Assembly: GCF_001712795.1 (NCBI RefSeq)
Contig: NZ_KV757545.1
Coordinates: 1 to 64,000 of the forward strand
Direction of reading: 5' to 3'
Length of the DNA: 64,000 bases
Source of the DNA: Nostoc sp. KVJ20
Lineage (GTDB): Bacteria; Cyanobacteriota; Cyanobacteriia; Cyanobacteriales; Nostocaceae
The notes under the pieces were generated by a model. That model was given only the letters and a program-made list of their open reading frames with translations, was not told where the DNA came from and did no database searches. The translations under genes and the position numbers were made by a program. Every line of letters begins with the position of its first letter. Position 1 is the stretch's first letter. Of this stretch, positions 25,886-37,400 are shown piece after piece.

Positions 25886-28800
25886 ATGAGCGATTTATTA
25901 AAACGTCTTGAAAGCCTTTCTCCAGATAAGCGAGAATTAGTTCTACAAAAACTGAAGAAGCAACAACAATCTCCACTCTTCACATCCGTATCGAGAGAAC
26001 AACCCCTTCCCCTCTCCTTTGCTCAACAAAGACTGTGGTTTCTAGATCAATTAGAAGGCGAAAATTGTGTCTATAACGTTCCGTTTTTCTGGCAGATTAA
26101 GGGATTTCTGAATATAAGTGCTTTAGAACAAGCTATTAGAGCAATTGTTCAACGTCATGAAGTCTTACGTACTAGCTTCTCTATTCTCGATGAGTCGCCT
26201 ATACAGGTGATTCATGCTCATCCTCAATTGACAATGCAAGTGCTAGATTGGCGACAATTGACTGAAGAAAATCAGTTAAGTAGAGCCACTCAGTTAGCGA
26301 CAAAAGAATTGCAACAGCCTTTTGATTTATCAAACCCACCTTTGTTGCGGGTAAAGTTGTTGCAATTGAATGACCAATCTTATCTGTTGTTGCTTGTCAT
26401 CCATCATATCGTTTGTGATGGTTGGTCAATGGAAATATTTCGCCGTGAATTGTTCAGCCTTTATACATCATTTTCCGCCGGAGAATCTTCTCCCTTAACT
26501 GAATTACCGCTGCAATATGCTGATTTTGCCCACTGGCAAAGACAATGGTTACAAGGTAAGGTACTCGAAACCCAACTCAATTACTGGCAAAAACAATTAG
26601 CTGAAGTCCCGCCTCTGTTAGAATTGCCCACTGATAAATCTCGCCCATCAGTTCAAAGTTTCAGAGGGCGTAGCGAGTTTTTGGAACTCAATCAGGATTT
26701 AACACAAAAGTTAAAGCGTTTGAGTCAGGAGTCAGGAACAACTCTGTTTATGACAATGCTTGCAGCATTTACGCTGTTACTTTCGCGCTACAGTGGACAG
26801 GAGGATATTGTTGTTGGTTCTGCGATCGCTAACCGCACCCATAGCCACATAGAACCATTAGTCGGCTTTTTTGTCAATACCCTAGCATTACGTACCAATC
26901 TACAAGGAAATCCAACTTTCTTAGAATTACTTGAACGGGTGAAGCAAGTAACCCTAGATGCTTACGATCATCAAGATTTACCCTTTGAGAAACTAGTTGA
27001 TGAATTGGGTAAGGAGCGTAGGCGTAGCCCATTGGAGATATCGCTTTCTCATCATCCCCTATTTCAAGTGGCTTTTAGTTTGCAAAATGAAACCCAGCAG
27101 CAACTAGAAACCAATGGATTAACCCTTAAACGTTTCCAGTGGGAGAACACCACAACTCTGTTTGATTTGTCGCTGATTTTCCGGGAAACACCCCAAGGTT
27201 TAACAGGAGAATGGGAATACGCAACCGATTTGTTTGAGGTTCAAACCATTCAACGGATGGCGGGACATTTTGCAGTTTTACTTCAAGGAATTGTCGATAA
27301 TCCTCAACAACCAATCGATACTCTACCGTTGATGACAGAGGAAGAAAGTCAGCAACTCCAAAACTGGAATCAAACTCAAACTGATTATCCCCTCAATCAA
27401 ACTTTGGTTGATTTGTTTGAAGCTCAAGTTGCCAAAAACCCTAATAATCTCGCTTTGGTGTTGGAATCCCAAAGCCTAACTTACCAACAACTTAATCAAA
27501 AAGCGAACCAACTAGCTCATTATATAATTCAAAATCACCAAATTCAGCCAGACACTTTAATTGGTATCTGCGTTGAACGGTCTTTAGAAATGATTATTGG
27601 TGTACTCGGTATCCTCAAAGCAGGTGCAGCTTATATACCGATTGACCCCAATTATCCTAAAGAACGCATTGAGTTCATGTTAGAAGATTCTGGGACATCG
27701 GTGTTGCTCACCCAAAGTTTCCTATTAGACCAATTACCTTTAGTTAAACTGAAAAACGAGATCATTTGTTTAGATCGAGAAACTTTTAATGCGGCGTTAA
27801 CAAATAATCCCAATCCTCAAAGTATTCCTGATAATTTAGCTTATATAATTTATACCTCCGGTTCAACGGGACGACCCAAAGGAGTGATGATTGAGCATCG
27901 TGCAATTGTCAATCTAGCTTTAGCCTGGGCTGAAATTTTTCAAGTTCAACACCATAGCCGTTGGCTTCAGTTTGGTTCTTTTAGTTTCGATTTGTCTATT
28001 GGTGAAATTGCCACTGCTTTATCCGCAGGTGCTTGTTTGTACTTAGCCAAGAAGGAAACTTTGTTACCTAGTCAAGCTTTGGTGGACTTGTTGTGCGATC
28101 GCAAAATTTCCCATTTCACCTTACCTCCTTCCGTCTTATCTGTATTACCTCAAGCCTCATTACCTGATTTGCAAGCCGTAATCGTTGGTGGTGAAGCTTG
28201 TACAGCAGAGTTGGTGACACACTGGGGAAAAAAACGGCGTTTCTTCAACTGCTATGGGCCGACAGAATCGACAGTCATCGCCAGTATATCTAGTTGTGAA
28301 CCCAATGGAAAAAAACCCTCTATCGGTCAACCGTTATCTAATATCCGCATCTATATATTAGATACTCATCATCAACCGTTACCAGTTGGTATTCCTGGAG
28401 AATTGTGTATTGCGGGAGTGGGTTTAGCACGAGGCTATCTCAACCGTCCCGATTTAACCGCCGAGAAATTTATTGAAGTTGAATTATTTGGCAAAACTGA
28501 GCGAATTTATAAAACTGGTGACTTAGCAAAATGGAACTCTGATGGCAATCTTGAGTATCTAGGTCGTATTGATGCTCAAATTAAATTACGGGGATTTCGG
28601 ATTGAACTTGGTGAAATTGAATCGCTATTATTGCAAAATTATTTAGTTAGAGAAGCGGTTGTTATTTTATATGAAACTGATAATAATCCCAGGTTAGTAG
28701 CTTATGTCACGGCAAAGGAAAAATCCAGTAATTTAGCGAGTCAACTCAAAGACTACCTGAAGATTCGCCTACCAAATTATATGATTCCTAGCCAGATTAT

Positions 28801-31800
28801 CGTATTGGATCAGTTGCCCCTTTCCCCTAACGGAAAACTAGATCGTAGAGCGCTACCAACACCAAATGCAGCCACTTCTACGGACTTTCAAATGCCAGTC
28901 ACGCCAACTGAAGAACTGTTGGCTACCTTATGGCAAAGTCTCTTAAAAGCTAAGTCTGTTGGTCGTCAAGATAACTTCTTTGAATTGGGTGGACATTCGC
29001 TATTAGCAACCCAATTAGTTACCCGCATTCGTGACACTTTTGGGGTAGAAGTACCTGTCCGCAAGGTATTTGAACAGAGTGTTTTGTCTGATTTGGCAAC
29101 AGAAATTGACAAAGCCGCTTCGGTAATTGCTTTACCACCCATCACGCCACAACCTGAAAATGCTCCTAAAAATCTGTCATTTGCCCAATCGAGACTCTGG
29201 TTTTTAGCCCAACTTGAAGACACCGGAACCTCGGCTACCTACAATATGTCAACGGCGCTAGAACTTGAAGGCAAGTTGAATATAGAAGCGTTGCGTGCAA
29301 GTTTTGATTATCTCCTCGATCGCCATGCCATTCTACGCACCTATTTTCCCGCACTAGAAGGAGAGGCGCAAGTAGCCGTCCAAAATCTAGATGATATAGA
29401 AGTGCTGGCGATTACAGATTTACAGTCACTTAATCCCCAGACTCAAGCAGAAACCGTACAACGGTTATCAGATAACCACGCTCAAGAACCCTTTGACTTA
29501 AATACTGGCCCCCTATTCAAAGCGAAACTGCTGCAACTGGGCGAACAGAAAAATGTGCTGCTGATTAATATGCACCACATTATTAGTGATGGCTGGTCAA
29601 TGGGAGTGTTTAAACGTGAATGGGAACAGACTTATGCTGCTTTTGCTGCGGGGAATGCTCCAAATTTGTCACCGTTGCCGATTCAATATAGTGATTATGC
29701 AGCTTGGCAGCGCAATTGGTTACAAGGGGAGATTTTAGAAAATCAGGAAAATTACTGGAAACAACAATTAGGTGATGCTCCCCGATTGCTGGATTTGCCC
29801 ACTGATCATCCCCGTCCAGCCCAACAAAGTTATCAAGGTGGGCGTGAGGAATATCGTTTGAGCAATGAACTGACTCAGAGACTTAAAGCTATTAGTCAAC
29901 AACAGGGAGTTACTTTGTTTATGACTCTGTTGACGGCTTTTAGTATTTTACTATCTCGTTACAGCCGTCAAGAGGATTTATGTATTGGTAGTGCGATCGC
30001 TAACCGCACCCATAGCCACACAGAATCATTAATCGGCTTTTTTGTCAATATCTTAGTATTGCGGAGCAAAATCAAGCCAGAGCAAGGATTTTGCGGATTA
30101 CTCCAACAAACCCGCCAAACTTGCCTAGATGCTTACGCTCATCAAGATATTCCCTTTGAATATTTGGTAGAACAACTGCAACCAGAACGCAGTCTGAGCC
30201 ATAATCCCTTATTCCAAGTGATGATGGTGTTGCAAAATACTCAAGAAGCAGGGAAAAATATTAATTTACCAGGGCTTGATATTCAATGGTTAGAGCAAAG
30301 TTTCCCATTTGCCAAGTTTGACCTAACACTGGATCTTTGCGAAAGGGGCGGCCAATTGCATTGTATGTGGGAATATGCCACAGATTTATTTGAGGCTGAA
30401 ACGATTCAACGCATGGCGGGACACTTTGAAGTCTTACTGGAAGCAATTACCCAAAATCCCCAACAGCCGATTCATCAGCTACCCATAATTACCCCAGCAG
30501 AAAGTCAACAACTGCAAATTTGGAATCAAATCGATACAGATTACCCCAAAAATCAGACGTTGATAACTCTGTTTGAACAACAGGTAGCAAAAACGCCGGA
30601 TAACATTGCGGTGGTGTTTGAAGATCAAAGTCTGAGTTATCAAGAACTCAACCGACAAGTTAATCAGCTAGCGCATTATTTGTTGGAACTCAAAAGAAAG
30701 CAACAATTACCTGATAATCCATTGATAGCGATTTGTGTGGATCGTTCTCTGGAAATGCTCATCGGTATCTTTGCTATTCTCAAAGCAGGTGGGGCATACC
30801 TGCCGATTGATCCAAGTTATCCCCAAGAACGCATTCATTTAATGCTTCAAGATAGTAATGCAGAAGTATTACTAACAAAAAATGTCAATAAAAAGCAACT
30901 TCCTCTAGAAAAACTAAAAAATCCCTGTCAAGTAATATTTCTAGAGAAAGAAATATGGGCAAATCAGCCAACAGATAATCCGAATTTTCAAAGTAGCCCT
31001 GATGATTTGGCTTATGTAATTTATACTTCTGGTTCTACAGGGCGACCTAAAGGTGTTGCGATCGCACAATATAGCCCAGTAGCTTTAGTAAAATGGGCGC
31101 ATTCAGTTTACAGCGCAGAACAGCTTGCAGGTGTCTTAGCATCAACCTCAATCTGTTTCGATCTCTCCATTTTTGAAATTTTTGTTCCACTGACTCAAGG
31201 TGGTAGTGCGATCGTGGTGGAAAATGCACTCTACATTGAGCAAGCACGTAAGAGTCCTGTACCGATAACTTTGATTAATACTGTACCAAGTGCTGCTGCC
31301 CAACTGCTGAATATGAATGCTATTCCCGCAAGTGTTCAAGTTATCAATTTGGCTGGCGAACCATTAAAAAATAGTCTGGTACAGGCTTTATATCAAACCA
31401 CATCTGTAAGAGAAGTTTATAACCTCTATGGCCCTTCTGAAGACACAACTTACTCTACATTTACGAAAGTCGCCAAAAATGCCCAGCATGAACCAACTAT
31501 CGGTAAAGCGATCGCTAACACCCGCATCTACATTCTAGATAGCTACAACCAACCCCTTCCCCCAGGAATACCAGGAGAACTCTGCATTGCAGGTGCAGGT
31601 TTAGCACAGAGTTATTTGCATCGTCCCGATTTAACCGCCGAAAAATTTCTCAAAGTCGAATTATTCGGTAAAACTGAGCGAATTTATAAAACTGGCGATT
31701 TAGCCCGTTGGCTACCTGATGGTAATTTGCAATACTTAGGACGGAGCGATCGCCAAGTCAAACTTCGTGGTTTCCGCATTGAATTAGGTGAAATTGAAGC

Positions 31801-33598
31801 ATCTTTACTCAAACACTCAAAAATTGAGGAAGCGGTTGTCCTAGTTCGGGAAGACACTGATTTCGATCAACGTCTGGTGGCATACATTGTCCCAACAGGT
31901 AAAGAGGATGAATATCTTCAAGGTGAACAGGTGGAATTATGGCAACAAGTTTTCAATGATGCCTACCATCAATCACAAGATCCAGAAGATGATCCAACCC
32001 TCAATTTAGCTAGTTGGAATGATAGCTATACAGGAAAACCTTATCCCAAACCTGTGATGCAAGAATGGCGGGATAAAACTGTTGATCAAATTCTCGAACT
32101 TGCACCCAAACGGGTCTGGGAAATCGGTTGTGGGACAGGGATGTTATTGTTAAAAATTGCTCCCCATTGTCAAAAGTACTTAGGTACAGATATTGCAGCA
32201 GCAGGGTTACATTATATTGAACAACATCTTCAACAGCAATCTCTCAAAGAAAAAGTTACTTTAAAACAAAGTTCAGCTAACCAGTTTGACGGCATTGATA
32301 CAAATAATTATGACCTGGTAATGCTCAATTCTGTTATTCAATATTTTCCTTCTTTGGATTACTTGTTGTTAGTAATCGAAGGGGCTATCAATGCTGTGAA
32401 AACTCAAGGAAAAATCTTTGTTGGAGATGTGCGAAATCTCCATTTATTAGAAGCTTTCCACACCGCAGCCGAATTTTATCGCGCCCCCGACGAATTATCA
32501 ATTAAGGACTTGCGTCAACAGATTCAACAAAGCATCCGCACCGAAGGCGAGTTACTAATTGACCCTGATTTCTTTATCGCCCTCAAACAAAGATTTCCTC
32601 GGATTAGTCATGTGCAAATTCAATTGCAACGAGGTTATGCTCAAACGGAAATGAGTCGTTTTCGTTATGACGTTGTTTTACACCTAGATCGGGCAGATAC
32701 TCCCGTTGCCGAATTACAATGCTTAGATTGGCAAGGTGAACAACTGAATTTGGAAACAATCGAGAGAATTTTAAAAACTCAGCAACCGGATTTATTAGGC
32801 ATTAACAATATTCCCAATGCGCGTCTAATTTCAGAAATGGTGCTGTTAGAAGAAATTGCTCAATTAGATGGTAAGGTTTCAGACTTAAAAGCGGCAGTTT
32901 TCCCAGCTAAATCAGGCATAGAAACCGAAGTTTTCCGAACTTTAGTGCGAGATTTACCCTATACCATTTTCATTCAATATAGCCCCACAGGTTTTGCTAA
33001 TTACGATGTTGTTTTTCAAAGGAATATCCCTGGACAGGCAATATTACCAAGATTTGCTCAGGGTGAAAATTTGCGCCTGAAATCTTGGCAAGATTACTCA
33101 AACCAGCCGTTACAATATCGCAGCAATCAAGTTGATCCAACAATATTCGCTGAATGGCGTGATTTTCTAGGTCAAAACCTGCCTGATTATATGATTCCTA
33201 GCCATTTCACTGTGTTAGATAAACTACCACTAACACCAAATGGAAAAGTAGACCGTAAAGCTTTACTTATAGCAAATGCAACCATTGCATCAAAAGATAT
33301 TGAATTGCCTGTAACCTCCACAGAAAAATTGCTTGCCGAATTGTGGGCGAAGCTGCTTAAATGTGAAGCCATCGCCCGCTATGATAACTTCTTCAACTTG
33401 GGTGGACATTCTTTATTAGCTACCCAATTAATTGCCCGCATCCGTGATAAATTCAAAGTCGAGTTACCTCTACGTAAAATATTTGAGTTTCCCACCATCA
33501 CTGAATTAGCAAGTTATCTTGATACCTGCATTTGGGTTAATTCCACTGATGAAAGTATGCAGCCTCTCAAGTTAGATGAAGAGGAAATCGAACTTTAA
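25886..33598 (+). CDS. aptC: Anabaenopeptin-type NRPS, modules 4-5 (C-A-T-C-A-MT-T)
   Basis: 2570 residues. Order: C1 (30-470, HHIVCDGW), A1 (490-1000), T1 (LGGHS near 1035), C2 (1095-1530, HHIISDGW), A2 (1550-2480) with an N-methyltransferase inserted between motifs A8 and A10 (about 2010-2350, SAM motif VWEIGCGTG), and T2 (LGGHS near 2505). The pocket of A1 is DLGTIGCVIK. I know no firm match, but position 4 should be the homo-amino acid supplied by Hph. The pocket of A2 is DLFNNALTYK, a well-known cyanobacterial Ala code; with the MT it gives N-methyl-Ala. The C-terminus ends in an acidic tail (DEEEIEL), a plausible docking motif for the N-terminal domain of AptD. A 29-bp repeat is inserted in C1. 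Confidence 0.93.
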   Translation: MSDLLKRLESLSPDKRELVLQKLKKQQQSPLFTSVSREQPLPLSFAQQRLWFLDQLEGENCVYNVPFFWQIKGFLNISALEQAIRAIVQRHEVLRTSFSILDESPIQVIHAHPQLTMQVLDWRQLTEENQLSRATQLATKELQQPFDLSNPPLLRVKLLQLNDQSYLLLLVIHHIVCDGWSMEIFRRELFSLYTSFSAGESSPLTELPLQYADFAHWQRQWLQGKVLETQLNYWQKQLAEVPPLLELPTDKSRPSVQSFRGRSEFLELNQDLTQKLKRLSQESGTTLFMTMLAAFTLLLSRYSGQEDIVVGSAIANRTHSHIEPLVGFFVNTLALRTNLQGNPTFLELLERVKQVTLDAYDHQDLPFEKLVDELGKERRRSPLEISLSHHPLFQVAFSLQNETQQQLETNGLTLKRFQWENTTTLFDLSLIFRETPQGLTGEWEYATDLFEVQTIQRMAGHFAVLLQGIVDNPQQPIDTLPLMTEEESQQLQNWNQTQTDYPLNQTLVDLFEAQVAKNPNNLALVLESQSLTYQQLNQKANQLAHYIIQNHQIQPDTLIGICVERSLEMIIGVLGILKAGAAYIPIDPNYPKERIEFMLEDSGTSVLLTQSFLLDQLPLVKLKNEIICLDRETFNAALTNNPNPQSIPDNLAYIIYTSGSTGRPKGVMIEHRAIVNLALAWAEIFQVQHHSRWLQFGSFSFDLSIGEIATALSAGACLYLAKKETLLPSQALVDLLCDRKISHFTLPPSVLSVLPQASLPDLQAVIVGGEACTAELVTHWGKKRRFFNCYGPTESTVIASISSCEPNGKKPSIGQPLSNIRIYILDTHHQPLPVGIPGELCIAGVGLARGYLNRPDLTAEKFIEVELFGKTERIYKTGDLAKWNSDGNLEYLGRIDAQIKLRGFRIELGEIESLLLQNYLVREAVVILYETDNNPRLVAYVTAKEKSSNLASQLKDYLKIRLPNYMIPSQIIVLDQLPLSPNGKLDRRALPTPNAATSTDFQMPVTPTEELLATLWQSLLKAKSVGRQDNFFELGGHSLLATQLVTRIRDTFGVEVPVRKVFEQSVLSDLATEIDKAASVIALPPITPQPENAPKNLSFAQSRLWFLAQLEDTGTSATYNMSTALELEGKLNIEALRASFDYLLDRHAILRTYFPALEGEAQVAVQNLDDIEVLAITDLQSLNPQTQAETVQRLSDNHAQEPFDLNTGPLFKAKLLQLGEQKNVLLINMHHIISDGWSMGVFKREWEQTYAAFAAGNAPNLSPLPIQYSDYAAWQRNWLQGEILENQENYWKQQLGDAPRLLDLPTDHPRPAQQSYQGGREEYRLSNELTQRLKAISQQQGVTLFMTLLTAFSILLSRYSRQEDLCIGSAIANRTHSHTESLIGFFVNILVLRSKIKPEQGFCGLLQQTRQTCLDAYAHQDIPFEYLVEQLQPERSLSHNPLFQVMMVLQNTQEAGKNINLPGLDIQWLEQSFPFAKFDLTLDLCERGGQLHCMWEYATDLFEAETIQRMAGHFEVLLEAITQNPQQPIHQLPIITPAESQQLQIWNQIDTDYPKNQTLITLFEQQVAKTPDNIAVVFEDQSLSYQELNRQVNQLAHYLLELKRKQQLPDNPLIAICVDRSLEMLIGIFAILKAGGAYLPIDPSYPQERIHLMLQDSNAEVLLTKNVNKKQLPLEKLKNPCQVIFLEKEIWANQPTDNPNFQSSPDDLAYVIYTSGSTGRPKGVAIAQYSPVALVKWAHSVYSAEQLAGVLASTSICFDLSIFEIFVPLTQGGSAIVVENALYIEQARKSPVPITLINTVPSAAAQLLNMNAIPASVQVINLAGEPLKNSLVQALYQTTSVREVYNLYGPSEDTTYSTFTKVAKNAQHEPTIGKAIANTRIYILDSYNQPLPPGIPGELCIAGAGLAQSYLHRPDLTAEKFLKVELFGKTERIYKTGDLARWLPDGNLQYLGRSDRQVKLRGFRIELGEIEASLLKHSKIEEAVVLVREDTDFDQRLVAYIVPTGKEDEYLQGEQVELWQQVFNDAYHQSQDPEDDPTLNLASWNDSYTGKPYPKPVMQEWRDKTVDQILELAPKRVWEIGCGTGMLLLKIAPHCQKYLGTDIAAAGLHYIEQHLQQQSLKEKVTLKQSSANQFDGIDTNNYDLVMLNSVIQYFPSLDYLLLVIEGAINAVKTQGKIFVGDVRNLHLLEAFHTAAEFYRAPDELSIKDLRQQIQQSIRTEGELLIDPDFFIALKQRFPRISHVQIQLQRGYAQTEMSRFRYDVVLHLDRADTPVAELQCLDWQGEQLNLETIERILKTQQPDLLGINNIPNARLISEMVLLEEIAQLDGKVSDLKAAVFPAKSGIETEVFRTLVRDLPYTIFIQYSPTGFANYDVVFQRNIPGQAILPRFAQGENLRLKSWQDYSNQPLQYRSNQVDPTIFAEWRDFLGQNLPDYMIPSHFTVLDKLPLTPNGKVDRKALLIANATIASKDIELPVTSTEKLLAELWAKLLKCEAIARYDNFFNLGGHSLLATQLIARIRDKFKVELPLRKIFEFPTITELASYLDTCIWVNSTDESMQPLKLDEEEIEL
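27016..27044 (+). repeat. 29-bp dispersed repeat inside aptC C1
   Basis: Same element as 1803-1831 and 54205-54233. It replaces the usual QPERSLSHNPL context with GKERRRSPLEISLSHHPL, adding about nine residues before the conserved PLFQVAF segment. Confidence 0.8.
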
Positions 33599-33655
33599 AC
33601 TACCATACCTGAAAACACATCCTTAAGCAAAATTTATCTTTTAATCAGAAAACCT

Positions 33656-34282
33656 ATGATTGCCATATCTGATTCCATTTTTATCTCTCCTGATGAATAC
33701 CTTCAACTAGAAGAAAAAAGTAACATTAAACACGAATATATTAATGGTCAAGTTTACGCAATGGCGGGAACAACTGACACCCATAATACTATTGGACTAA
33801 ATCTCGCTTTATTAATTCGCAACCACTTGCGAGGGTCAGACTGTCGAGTTTACTTTGCCGATATTAAAGCCAGGATTGAAAAACGTAATCGCTTTTATTA
33901 CCCCGATATTCTCGTAACCTGTGACCCTAAAGACCGAGAAACCCCAACCTATAAAAGCTTTTCTAAGCTTATTGTTGAAGTCCTATCAGATTCCACCGAA
34001 GCCTTTGATCGAGGTGACAAATTCAACGACTATCAAACCCTTGACAGCTTAGAGGAATACGTTTTAGTTAATAGCAAACATCAACGATTTGAAACCTTTC
34101 GCCGTAATGAACAAGGGCTATGGGTGCTACAAACCTATACACCTGATAACCAAGTTTTTGAACTCCAAAGTATTAACTTAACCGCCTCATTTGCTGACCT
34201 TTACGAAAATGTAGAATTGGAAGTAATGGATATGATGGGCGTAAGAATTCAGGAGTCAGAATTCAGAATTCAGAATAGTTAA
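33656..34282 (+). CDS. Uma2 family (DUF820) putative endonuclease
   Basis: 208 residues. The Uma2 PD-(D/E)XK core is visible: YLQLEEKSNIKHEYINGQVY, PDILVTCD and LIVEVLSDSTEAFDRGDK. These proteins are abundant in cyanobacteria and of unproven function. The gene sits between aptC and aptD on the same strand, 57 bp after aptC, and is not part of known anabaenopeptin clusters, so it probably inserted there. Its last ten or so codons (IQESEFRIQNS) are read from GAATTCAG-type intergenic repeats, so the original 3' end was altered. Confidence 0.88.
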   Translation: MIAISDSIFISPDEYLQLEEKSNIKHEYINGQVYAMAGTTDTHNTIGLNLALLIRNHLRGSDCRVYFADIKARIEKRNRFYYPDILVTCDPKDRETPTYKSFSKLIVEVLSDSTEAFDRGDKFNDYQTLDSLEEYVLVNSKHQRFETFRRNEQGLWVLQTYTPDNQVFELQSINLTASFADLYENVELEVMDMMGVRIQESEFRIQNS

Positions 34283-34429
34283 AAAATTAGGAGAAAATTT
34301 GATACGTAAATAGATGGGAATAAAGCAACTTATGTTATGAAACGTAAATAGGCTTAAAACCCTTATCAATGACAAATGACAAATGACAGCCCCACCAGTT
34401 AGCTTTAATTGCACCGACTTACTTAAAGT

Positions 34430-37400
34430 ATGACAAAAAATGAGCAAGTGGCTTATTTAATGTTGCGTTTGCAGAACATAGGATGTCGAATTTGGGCTGA
34501 TGACGATAAGTTACGAATTCGTACTAGTAAAAACGCCTTAACTTCTGAACTCAAGCAGGAAATTCAAGCCAACAAAGCAGATATATTAGCATTCTTAAAT
34601 TCTGTCAAAACCACAACTGTCATGACAGAAGAAATTCCGACCTTGCCAGATGATGTGCCCAAGTGCCTTTCTTTTGCTCAACAACGCCTCTGGCTGTTAG
34701 CACAACTCCAAGGGCCATCAGCCAGTTACAATATGCCGATCGCTTTGCAACTGGATGGAAACCTTAATATTGATGCTTTGCGCTCTAGTTTGGCTTATCT
34801 GCTTAATCGGCATGACAGTCTGAGGATGTATTTTCCCACAATGGCAGGACATCCCCAGGTTGCGATCGCAAATTTAGACGACATCGAAGTTTTAAGGGAC
34901 TGGGGACTGGGGACTGGGGACTGGGGAAGAGTTTTACCAATAGCGATTTCCGACTCCCCCAATATCCAGCGTTTAATTGATGCTCATGTTCAAGAACCGT
35001 TTGACTTAAATACTGGGCCTTTGTTTAAAGCGAATCTGCTGCAACTCAAAGAGCAGAAATACGTGCTACTCATTAATATGCACCACATTATCAGTGATGG
35101 CTGGTCAATGGGGGTGTTTGTCCGTGAGTTACGACAAGTTTATACCGCCTTTGCCCAAGGTCAAACCCCAAACCTTGCACCATTGCCCATTCAATACAGC
35201 GACTACGCAAACTGGCAACGAAATTGGTTACAAGGGGAAGTATTGGAAACCCAGATCAACTACTGGAAAAATCAACTCAAGGATGCTCCCCCATTACTGG
35301 AGTTACCTACCGATTATCCCCGTCCAGCATTGCAAAGTTACCGAGGCGATCGCGATCGCTATTCCCTATCGCCTAACTTAACTCTTGCCATTAAAACTTT
35401 AAGTCAGCAGCAAGGTGCAAGTTTATTTATGACTTTGTTGGCGGCTTTCAGTATTCTGCTTTCTCGTTACAGTCGTCAAGAAGACTTATGTATTGGTTCT
35501 CCTATTGCTAACCGCACCCATAGCCAAACGGAAGGATTAATCGGTTTTTTTGTCAATACCTTGATACTACGTAATCAAATCAAGCCTGAGCAAAGTTTTA
35601 TCGAGTTTCTGCAACAAACTTGCCAAACTTGTTTAGATGCATACTCCCATCAAGACATTCCCTTTGAGTATCTGGTAGAACAGTTGCAACCAGAACGCAG
35701 TATGAGCCATAACCCTTTATTCCAGGTCATGTTAGCACTGGAAAATAATGAAAGTCCCGACCTAAGTTTGCCAGGAATAGAGATTAAATGGCTGCCATTA
35801 ACCTATCCCTTTGCTAAATTTGACTTAGTACTTCTAGTCATAGAATCTGATAACCAGTTAAATTTAACTTGGGAATACGCCACCGATCTATTTGAGAAAA
35901 GTACTATACAAAGGATGGCAGAACAGTTTGAAGTTCTACTTCAGGGAATTATTGATAACTCTCAACAACCTATTAATACCCTCTCTTTGATGACAGCACC
36001 CGAACTTCTAAAACTACAATGCTGGAATCAAACTCAAACTGATTATCCCCAAGATAAAACTCTAGTTGACTTATTTGAACAACAAGTTGAAAAAAATCCT
36101 TATAATATCGCTTTAGTCTTTGAATCTCAACAATTAACTTATCAGCAACTCAATCAAAAAGCAAACCAACTAGCTCATTATCTAATTGAAAATCACCAAA
36201 TTCAGCCAGACACTTTAATTGCCATCTGTGTTGAACGGTCTTTGGAAATGATTATTGGTGTACTCGGTATCCTGAAAGCGGGTGCAGCATACCTGCCAAT
36301 TGATCCAAATTATCCTAAAGAACGGATAGAATTCATGTTAAAGGATTCTGGAACATTGGTATTACTAACCCAAAGTTTCCTATTAGACCAATTACCTATA
36401 GCTAAACTGAAATACCAGATAATTTGTTTAGATCGAGTAACTTTTAGTTTTGCGTTAATAGATAATCCTAATCCTCAAAGTACTCCTGATAATTTAGCTT
36501 ATGTAATTTATACTTCTGGTTCGACGGGACAACCCAAAGGGGTGATGATTGAGCATGGAGGACTGGTGAATTTAACTTTGGCGATCGACAAAGTTTTGCA
36601 AATTAAACCTCAAAGCCGATTGCTTCAGTTTGCTTCTTTTAGCTTTGATGCCTCAATTTGGGAAATTGCTACTGCGATCGCCACAGGGGCTTGTTTGTAT
36701 CTAGCAAAGCAAGAAACCTTATTACCTAGTCAAGACTTAGTGAACTTCTTAGAAGAACACAAAATTTCCCATATTACGTTACCGCCTTCAGTCTTATCTT
36801 TATTACCGCAAGCTGCTTTACCTGATTGCCAAACTATAGTTGTTGCTGGTGAAGCTTGCCCAACAGAATTAGTGGCAAAATGGGCAATAGGACGAAGTTT
36901 CTACAATGGCTACGGGCCAACAGAATCTACAATTTGTGCTAGTATCGCACTCTGTCATCCTAATGGTAAAAAACCACCTATTGGTCAACCAATATCTAAT
37001 ATCCGCATCTATATATTAGATACTCACAATCAACCATTACCCCCTGGCATCCCTGGAGAATTGTGTATTGCGGGAGTGGGTTTGGCACGAGGATATCTCA
37101 AACGTCCTGATTTAACCGCCGAGAAATTTATCAAAGTTGAGTTATTCGGTAAAATTGAGCGAATTTATAAAACTGGCGACTTAGCAAGATGGGGAGTTGA
37201 TGGAAACCTTGAGTATTTAGGTCGCATTGACGAACAGATTAAATTACGGGGTTTTCGGATTGAAATCGGGGAAATTGAATCGATTTTATTGCAACATCCA
37301 TCAGTTAAAGAAGCAATTGTCACTTTATCTAAAACTGAAAGTAACCAAAGTTTAATTGCTTATGTAACGGGAATAAACAATGATTTTTCTACCCAATTGA

